From a virus, in the IMG/VR virus record IMGVR_UViG_3300034022_000487, positions 1 through 33,602 of that record: a stretch of DNA of 33,602 nucleotides; one strand, 5' to 3'. A program made the position numbers and the translations under genes. Below are positions 27,964 through 33,602 of the stretch, one piece after another; position 1 is the first letter of the stretch, and every line of letters starts with the position of its first letter. Below the pieces are notes generated by a model. It ran no database searches. It was not told the DNA's origin and saw nothing but the letters and a program-made list of their open reading frames with translations.

Positions 27964-29739
27964 ATGAATAGTAGAGCAGAACAATTATTAGAATACGCAA
28001 AAATTATAAAGGACACTCCTTATGCACTGAGAACCTATCTACAAACGTATGATAACACTCAGAAGAAGTATGTACCTATGGATTTATTTCCTGACCAAAT
28101 ACAATTGATTCAGGACTACGAAGACTACAACGAAAATATCACTAAAAAATATAGACAAGCGGGGGTAACAACAGTAACCGCGGCTTGGTTATCAAAAAAG
28201 TTACAGTTAGCAAAACCTGAGAATCCTGAAAGAATTCTTATCATTGCAAACAAACGTGATACAGCAATTGAGATGGCTAATAAAGTTAGACACTTCATTG
28301 ACCAATGGCCTGAATGGATAAATGTTGGGTTTTCGCCCGATAAGAACTCAGAAAGTAGATTTAGATTAAATAACGGTTCAGAAGTTAAAGCGGTTGCAAC
28401 ATCTGCGGATGCTCTTCGTGGTTTTACACCAACTGTACTTGTTTTTGATGAGGCGGCTTATATCGAAGCTGGTGATGATTTTTGGGCAGCATCTATGGCA
28501 TCCCTATCAACGGGTGGTAAGATTATTCTTATCTCAACTCCAAATGGATATGACCAAATTTACTATGGTGTTTATGACCAAGCTTTAAGAGGTATCAATG
28601 ACTTCCATATAACCGATTTAAGGTGGTTTAAAGACCCAAGATATACCAAAGACTTAAGATGGGTTAAATGTAGTGACATATGTCATTATATGTTGAATAG
28701 GGAACAATATAACGATGATGAAGTTGTTCTTAATGACTTCGATATGAGTAACTACCGAGAATTAGAAGAACAAGGTTATAAACCGTTCTCTTCTTGGTTT
28801 GAATCAATGTCTAAGAAATTTAAATACGATAGACGTAAGATTGCTCAGGAGTTAGAATGTGACTTTTTAGGTTCTGGAGATGGAGTTATTCCTGGAGACA
28901 TTCAAGAAAATATTGCCAAGAATATGATTAGAGTTCCGATTGAAAAGTATATGCAAGGAACGTTTTGGCAATGGAAAGAACCAATTAATGGTCATAGATA
29001 CATTATGGGTGTTGACGTTAGTAGGGGTGATAGTGAGGATTTTTCATCAATTAACATTATAGATTTTGACGATAGAGAACAGGTTGCCGAATATATTGGT
29101 AAAATACCACCCGATGATTTAGCTTCGGTAGCTTATAAATGGGGGATATTATACGGTAACGCCTTTATAGTAATTGATATTACGGGAGGTATGGGGGTTG
29201 CAACATCAAGAAAATTACAAGAATTAAATTATAAAAACCTTTATATTGATGGGATTAATACTCAGAATATTTGGGAGTATAATAAAAAGGCGTTAGATAA
29301 GATTCCTGGGTTAAACTTCAACAATAAAAGAACTCAAATTGTTGCAGCGTTTGAAGAAGCGTTAAGAAAGGGGTTTTTAGTTAGGTCAAATAGATTATTA
29401 AACGAACTTAATACATTTGTTTATATGAATGGAAGACCAGACCATATGAAAGGTTCTCACGATGATGCCATTATGAGTCTATCAATGGCCCTATATTCAG
29501 GTGATATTTGTTTTAATCAACTTGAAAAAACAGAAAACGCCAACAAAGCAATGTTAGAGTCTTGGACTATGTCAGAAAGAACATATGAGGTTAATAAAAC
29601 ACACTATTCATATGGTACATCTTTAGACCCGATCGGGGCGATGGCCACCGACCCAAGTTTTTTCCATAAGGATAATCCCCATAACGTACCAAAAGATATG
29701 TACAAAGAGTTCTCTTGGTTGTTCGGAAAAAGTAAATAA
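27964..29739 (+). CDS. Terminase large subunit (T4 gp17 type)
   Basis: This 591-aa protein is the DNA-packaging motor. The ATPase part has an adenine-motif region, a Walker A-like RQAGVTT at 64-70, and Walker B TVLVFDEAAYIE near 156-167 with STPNG as coupling motif. The C-terminal nuclease has MGVDVSRGDSED near 348-359, VIDITGGMG, and SHDDAIMSL near 498-506, giving the Asp cluster for two metals. The Walker A lacks the usual GK[ST] lysine (GVTT), a deviant form also found in other phage terminases, where a basic residue earlier in the loop serves. The portal gene follows. Confidence 0.95.
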   Translation: MNSRAEQLLEYAKIIKDTPYALRTYLQTYDNTQKKYVPMDLFPDQIQLIQDYEDYNENITKKYRQAGVTTVTAAWLSKKLQLAKPENPERILIIANKRDTAIEMANKVRHFIDQWPEWINVGFSPDKNSESRFRLNNGSEVKAVATSADALRGFTPTVLVFDEAAYIEAGDDFWAASMASLSTGGKIILISTPNGYDQIYYGVYDQALRGINDFHITDLRWFKDPRYTKDLRWVKCSDICHYMLNREQYNDDEVVLNDFDMSNYRELEEQGYKPFSSWFESMSKKFKYDRRKIAQELECDFLGSGDGVIPGDIQENIAKNMIRVPIEKYMQGTFWQWKEPINGHRYIMGVDVSRGDSEDFSSINIIDFDDREQVAEYIGKIPPDDLASVAYKWGILYGNAFIVIDITGGMGVATSRKLQELNYKNLYIDGINTQNIWEYNKKALDKIPGLNFNNKRTQIVAAFEEALRKGFLVRSNRLLNELNTFVYMNGRPDHMKGSHDDAIMSLSMALYSGDICFNQLEKTENANKAMLESWTMSERTYEVNKTHYSYGTSLDPIGAMATDPSFFHKDNPHNVPKDMYKEFSWLFGKSK

Positions 29740-29781
29740 CATTTCCTAATTAAATAAAAAGGTTTATATTATAAAGAAAAC

Positions 29782-29789
29782 TATTTATA
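29782..29789 (+). promoter_or_regulatory. TATTTATA box before the portal gene
   Basis: 4 bp before the ATG at 29794, the same tight spacing as at the terminase gene. Confidence 0.4.
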
Positions 29790-29793
29790 TACG

Positions 29794-31611
29794 ATGGCAG
29801 AGAATAATAACACAGTCTTTCAGAAATTAACAAGGATGTTCGGTTACCCTAATCAGGTAAAAAAAGACCAGATACCTTCATTTAATTTCTCTAAAGACCA
29901 AATACTAAACACGGACAATAGAGAAGAGTACGAAAAGGCAATGTTGCAAGCTCAACAAAGTCAATACGTTGCAGATAAGTGGTCTAAATTAGATCAATCT
30001 CTATATAACCAATCGGTTTATTATGAACCAAATAGATTGGCCGCAACATATGATTATGAATCTATGGAGTTTACTCCAGAAATTTCAGCGGCGTTAGACA
30101 TCTACGCAGAAGAATCTACAACACTTTCAGAAAAGGGTGAAATATTAACAATCTTTTCTGAATCGGATAGAGTTAAAACAATATTAGAAGATTTATTTAT
30201 CAACAAATTAGATGTAAACACTAACCTACAAATGTGGGCTAGAGGTTTATGTAAGTATGGTGATGATTTTGTGTATTTAAAAATTGATCCTGAAAAAGGT
30301 ATCATTGGTGTACAACAATTACCAAACATTGAAATAGAAAGAATTGAAGGGTCGGCATCTAAAAACCCAGGGCAAATGTCAGATGCTAAGTTACCAACAA
30401 GAGAACTACGTTTTACTTGGAAAAATAAAGATATGGAATTCCAAGCTTGGGAGATTGCTCACTTTAGATTATTAGGTGACGATAGAAAACTTCCTTATGG
30501 AACATCTATGTTAGATAAGATTAGAAGAATTTGGAAACAACTATTACTTGCTGAAGATGCTATGTTAATCTATAGAACTTCAAGAGCACCTGAAAGACGT
30601 GTATTCAAAGTATTTGTAGGTAATATGGATGATAAAGATATTGAACCATATGTACAACGTGTAGCAAGTAAATTTAAAAGAGATGCTATTGCTGATCCAC
30701 GTAATGGTAATGTCGATATGAGATATAACCAAATGGCCGTAGATCAGGATTATTTTATTCCTGTACGTGATCCCGCACAAACAAGTCCGATTGAAACATT
30801 ACCTGGAGCACAAAACTTAGGTGAAATTGCGGATATTGAATATATTCAAAAGAAACTATTAGCCGCGTTACGTATTCCAAAAGCGTTCTTAGGATTTGAA
30901 GAAGTTGTAGGTGAAGGTAAAACTTTAGCATTGATGGATATTCGTTTTGCTAGAACAATTAATAGAATTCAAAAATCATTAATTCAAGAATTAAATAAAA
31001 TTGCTTTAGTTCATTTATACCTTATGGGTTTAGAAGATGAATTAAATAATTTTACATTATCATTAACGAACCCATCGGCACAATCTGATTTATTACGTAT
31101 AGAACAATGGAAAGAAAAGGTTACTCTTTATAAAGACGCAACCTCAGATCAATCACAAGTTGGTATCTTACCTGTTTCACATACTTGGGCTAAAAAGAAC
31201 ATACTTGGATTTAGTGATTCTGAAGTTATTCTTGATTTACAACAACAACGTTTAGAAAGAGCAATGGGATTTGAATTAACAAATACCCAAAATGTAATTA
31301 AACGTTCAGGAGTATTTGATGAAGTGGATTCTAAATATGGTATTCCAGAAGAGGAAAGAAAGGCGGCTGAAGCTGCGGGAGCAGCTGGTGAAGCTCCTGC
31401 GGGAGGTGGAATGGATATGGGTGGAGGTGCTCCACCACCAGCTGATACAGGAGGAGAAGCGCCTCTTAGTGAATCAAAATCTAAGAAATCAAAAATATTA
31501 GGGATGTTAGGTGACGAAAGTTTATCAATTAATGATTTATTTGATATGGATAAGGCGAAACGTAATATTTATGAAATAGAAACAAAAATAAAAGACATAT
31601 TAAACGACTAA
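29794..31611 (+). CDS. Portal protein (T4 gp20 type)
   Basis: This 605-aa protein follows the large terminase, as in T4. It matches the portal pattern: an N-terminal YDYESMEFTPEISAALDIYAEEST region, QMWARGLCKYGDDFVYLKID, then a clip/stem region with RRIWKQLLLAEDAMLIYRTSRAPERRVF, which is the most conserved T4-like portal stretch. A Gly/Ala/Pro-rich segment near residues 525-555 precedes a short helical C-terminus. It forms the dodecameric DNA gate at the head vertex. Confidence 0.93.
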   Translation: MAENNNTVFQKLTRMFGYPNQVKKDQIPSFNFSKDQILNTDNREEYEKAMLQAQQSQYVADKWSKLDQSLYNQSVYYEPNRLAATYDYESMEFTPEISAALDIYAEESTTLSEKGEILTIFSESDRVKTILEDLFINKLDVNTNLQMWARGLCKYGDDFVYLKIDPEKGIIGVQQLPNIEIERIEGSASKNPGQMSDAKLPTRELRFTWKNKDMEFQAWEIAHFRLLGDDRKLPYGTSMLDKIRRIWKQLLLAEDAMLIYRTSRAPERRVFKVFVGNMDDKDIEPYVQRVASKFKRDAIADPRNGNVDMRYNQMAVDQDYFIPVRDPAQTSPIETLPGAQNLGEIADIEYIQKKLLAALRIPKAFLGFEEVVGEGKTLALMDIRFARTINRIQKSLIQELNKIALVHLYLMGLEDELNNFTLSLTNPSAQSDLLRIEQWKEKVTLYKDATSDQSQVGILPVSHTWAKKNILGFSDSEVILDLQQQRLERAMGFELTNTQNVIKRSGVFDEVDSKYGIPEEERKAAEAAGAAGEAPAGGGMDMGGGAPPPADTGGEAPLSESKSKKSKILGMLGDESLSINDLFDMDKAKRNIYEIETKIKDILND

Positions 31612-31613
31612 CA

Positions 31614-32360
31614 ATGAACAAATTCGGGGAATTAAAATCCAAAATGTTGACAAAATTAACTGAGTCTTATTCTAAAGAAAATAAGACTGAAGTTAAAGAT
31701 ATATTACAAACAATTAAAGAAAACAAAGCATTTAAAGAAATGTATTTGTTTTATGAAGAAATTGAGAACAAATACTTTGATGACAAAGAGATTGCAAAAT
31801 TATATGTTGAGGGTTTAAATACGTATTTTGGTCAACCAATGGGTAATTGGAACGATTTAAATGTGTTTTGTGAATCATTAAACAAAAAATTGGGTTTGGT
31901 TGAAATCACATCAAATGAATTATATGAATCTTTAGATGTCTTATCTGAAAAAGATTCATTATCAAATATTGAAAAGAAGGTTATTGCAAAAAAGAAATTA
32001 GTAGAACATTTAACAACAAAGAAAGAAGTAAACGAATCTAAACAAGTGACTTACTCTCAAAATGAAAATTTACTGCACGCAGTATTAGCTAATAATTTTA
32101 ACGTATTATACAGTAACAATTTAAACGAATTTCAACAAACAGAATTAAAAACTATTCTTTCAATTTCAAATGAAGATTTAGTTTCTAAAACTACAGAATT
32201 AAAAGAATCCATTCTTAATAGAGTTGGTTCACTTTTAAGTGAATCTAATGACAATGACTTAACTACTAAATTAAGTAAAGTAAAGGATGAGGTTCAAGAT
32301 ATGGGTTTATCCAAATATAATTATTATCGACTTACTCAACTTAAAAATGGTCTTGTTTAA
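31614..32360 (+). CDS. Hypothetical protein after portal, possible prohead core protein
   Basis: This 248-aa protein is mostly helical and rich in Lys, Glu, Asn and Leu. It starts 2 bp after the portal stop. In T4 the small core proteins gp67 and gp68 lie between portal and protease, so position suggests a core role; no sequence similarity is claimed. Its last codons lie inside a bidirectional terminator. Confidence 0.6.
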   Translation: MNKFGELKSKMLTKLTESYSKENKTEVKDILQTIKENKAFKEMYLFYEEIENKYFDDKEIAKLYVEGLNTYFGQPMGNWNDLNVFCESLNKKLGLVEITSNELYESLDVLSEKDSLSNIEKKVIAKKKLVEHLTTKKEVNESKQVTYSQNENLLHAVLANNFNVLYSNNLNEFQQTELKTILSISNEDLVSKTTELKESILNRVGSLLSESNDNDLTTKLSKVKDEVQDMGLSKYNYYRLTQLKNGLV

Positions 32361-32374
32361 TCAAGACCATTTTT
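32343..32374. terminator. Bidirectional terminator overlapping two convergent stops
   Basis: A 13-bp perfect stem AAAAATGGTCTTG/CAAGACCATTTTT with loop TTTAAT. The stop of the 31614 gene (32360) and that of the bS21 gene (32357) both lie in or next to the loop. Confidence 0.9.
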
Positions 32375-32548
32375 AATTTGTTGAATATACGTCGCCTTTA
32401 AACGTTGAGTTCTTTTTACAACGGAGGGTTTAACAAATTCTTGTCTTTCTCTTAACTCTTGAATTTGTTTGGTATTACGTACCTTGTTTTTATACAGCTT
32501 TAGAGCTCCCTCGATTCCCTTATTACTGTCTACTTTAATATATAACAT
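32357..32548 (-). CDS. rpsU: Ribosomal protein bS21 homolog
   Basis: This 63-aa basic protein fits bS21: MLYIKVDSNKGIEGALKLYK, a central IQELRERQEFVKPSVVKRTQ, and a C-terminal helix. The FVKPSVVKR stretch is typical of Bacteroidota bS21 rather than proteobacterial forms. bS21 sits near the 16S 3' end; in Flavobacterium it helps cover the anti-Shine-Dalgarno sequence. A phage copy could replace the host protein and shift mRNA choice. It is the only minus-strand gene in the late region and has a strong host-type promoter. Confidence 0.9.
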   Translation of the reverse strand: MLYIKVDSNKGIEGALKLYKNKVRNTKQIQELRERQEFVKPSVVKRTQRLKATYIQQIKNGLD

Positions 32549-32564
32549 ATCTATAATTATATCA

Positions 32565-32596
32565 CAAATATACTAAATGTTTTTTGGTATTTCAAA
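32565..32596 (-). promoter_or_regulatory. Bacteroidota-type promoter of bS21
   Basis: The minus strand reads TTTG (32596-32593), 20 bp and TATATTTG (32572-32565). The start near 32558 leaves a leader of about 10 nt before the ATG at 32548. Confidence 0.75.
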
Positions 32597-32614
32597 TATT
32601 TTAGTTTATATTTT
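32583..32614 (+). promoter_or_regulatory. Possible promoter of the 141-aa gene
   Basis: TTTG (32583-32586), 20 bp and TATATTTT (32607-32614) on the plus strand, with an imperfect last base. It overlaps the divergent bS21 promoter. Confidence 0.35.
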
Positions 32615-32650
32615 TTTAACACCATAAATAAAAATAATATGAAAATATAA

Positions 32651-33076
32651 ATGAAAACAGGAAAGTATATCTCCCTTGGAGAATACAATGAAGTAAAAAT
32701 AGGATACGGAACCGTAGACTTTAAAAACTTAAAAACAATTTACTTAAAACTAAATGCTTGGGTAGAACCAAATAACGATACCGATGATTTTGATTATCTG
32801 ATTAATAAAACTAGAAGGGGAATTAAAGAAATAATTTATAATTTAAAAAATGAAAATTTCAAACCTCAATCTATTGTAGATTTAGATATTAGAACAAAGG
32901 GTATAAAATTAAATAAAAGGTCATTTATGAACCTTGAGGTTACATTATATGTAGATAATTTCTTCGATGTTAAGTCTAAACACATTAAATTATCAGTTAA
33001 AGAGATTATAAAATCCATCATTGACGATAGGTTATGTAATAAAAATCTCTTTAACTTCTACAAAAACAAGAAATAA
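32651..33076 (+). CDS. Hypothetical 141-aa protein
   Basis: An alpha/beta protein rich in Lys, Asn and Ile (VDFKNLKTIYLKLNAWVEP, SFMNLEVTLYVDNFFDV) with no recognised motif. It lies between portal and protease genes, so a head-assembly role is possible. Confidence 0.65.
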   Translation: MKTGKYISLGEYNEVKIGYGTVDFKNLKTIYLKLNAWVEPNNDTDDFDYLINKTRRGIKEIIYNLKNENFKPQSIVDLDIRTKGIKLNKRSFMNLEVTLYVDNFFDVKSKHIKLSVKEIIKSIIDDRLCNKNLFNFYKNKK

Positions 33077-33090
33077 CTTATATATCGTTG

Positions 33091-33098
33091 TATTTATA
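33091..33098 (+). promoter_or_regulatory. TATTTATA box before the protease gene
   Basis: Context TGTATTTATA, 19 bp before the ATG at 33118, a spacing that fits a T4-like late promoter. Confidence 0.5.
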
Positions 33099-33117
33099 GT
33101 ATTAATAGAAACTATAA

Positions 33118-33602
33118 ATGAAGATATTAGGTCCTAATGAGACGGGGAGAGGAATATTAATCGAATACGATGCTGGACACGTTTCCCCCGAAGACAACAA
33201 AAAAATTATATCGGAGATGAAGGATATGGACTTTTCACAAGACCTTATCCTTTATGCCGTTTTGCAAAAATACGATACACCCAACAAAAACGGGAGAATC
33301 TATCCCGAAGTCATTCTTAAGAGAGAAGACCAAAAATATCAACAACTTATTAAAAAAGGTGGAGCCCTTAACGAATTAAACCACCCATCCTCATCACTTA
33401 TTGATTTAGATAGAGTTTCACACTCTATTCTTGAGACTTGGTGGGAAGGAAAAATGTTAATGGGTAAAATAAAATTATTCACTTCTCCAGGTTGGAGAAA
33501 GATGGGTATTGTATCTACTAAAGGAGACCAAGCTGCGATGTTAATTATGAACGGAGCAACTCTTGGTATATCTTCTCGTGGGGTGGGATCATTAAAGAAC
33601 GT
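33118..33602 (+). CDS. Prohead protease, T4 gp21 type (3' end outside window)
   Basis: 161 codons are visible before the window ends. The herpesvirus-type prohead protease pattern is clear: LYAVLQKYDTPNKNGRIYP near 45-63, ELNHPSSSLIDLDRVSH near 86-102 with catalytic His89, and TLGISSRGVGS near 148-158 with the catalytic Ser at 152 or 153. It cleaves scaffold and capsid proteins during head maturation. Portal, small genes, protease is the T4 order, so capsid genes probably follow. Confidence 0.93.
   Translation, partial: MKILGPNETGRGILIEYDAGHVSPEDNKKIISEMKDMDFSQDLILYAVLQKYDTPNKNGRIYPEVILKREDQKYQQLIKKGGALNELNHPSSSLIDLDRVSHSILETWWEGKMLMGKIKLFTSPGWRKMGIVSTKGDQAAMLIMNGATLGISSRGVGSLKN

Overview
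The window reads as part of a large, AT-rich, T4-like myovirus that infects a Bacteroidota host. The phage side is clear: a gp17-type large terminase, a gp20-type portal and the start of a gp21-type prohead protease lie in T4-like order, beside a tRNA array and several nucleic-acid enzymes. The host side rests on repeated TTTG / 19-20 bp / TAnnTTTG promoters (the Bacteroidota housekeeping type), few Shine-Dalgarno sequences, a Bacteroidota-style bS21, and lipoproteins and outer-membrane barrels of Bacteroidota type. No integrase or flanking host gene is visible.

Layout. 1-552: partial metallophosphoesterase (minus). 587-1515: a long structured non-coding RNA with its own promoter and intrinsic terminator. 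1565-2377: sulfotransferase-like gene. 2389-5859: minus-strand array of eleven normal tRNAs (including an initiator tRNA) and one 148-nt tRNA-like RNA with a giant variable arm. The array is interrupted by small envelope genes, a 39-aa basic protein and several spacers that fold into strong hairpins. 5860-6233: divergent control region with a 24-codon ORF. 6234-16976: plus-strand block of at least thirteen genes, most carrying signal peptides, lipoboxes or membrane segments: a C-type lectin with dockerin and cohesin-like modules, a sister protein, two related outer-membrane barrels, two related lipoproteins, a CsgG-like protein, a FeoA-like protein and holin-like membrane proteins. 17090-19915: minus-strand RNA-repair cassette (P-loop kinase, Rnl1-type RNA ligase, cREC-type protein) with a small unknown and a lipoprotein. 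20105-22644: divergent ClpC-like ATPase and Hsp20 sharing an operator-like intergenic region. 22710-33602: late plus-strand packaging and head genes, with a convergent ribosomal protein bS21 gene at 32357-32548.

How it may work together. Minus-strand genes for host takeover (tRNAs, ncRNA, Clp, bS21, lipoprotein) carry host-type promoters. Plus-strand late genes lack them and instead share the 8-mer TATTTATA just upstream, a candidate phage-specific late element. tRNAs, RNA repair and bS21 together suggest protection and redirection of translation. The 6234-16976 block looks like a phage-encoded cell-surface or secretion apparatus and, with the long ncRNA, is the strongest candidate for an undescribed system. 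All functions are read by eye from sequence; no database search was run.
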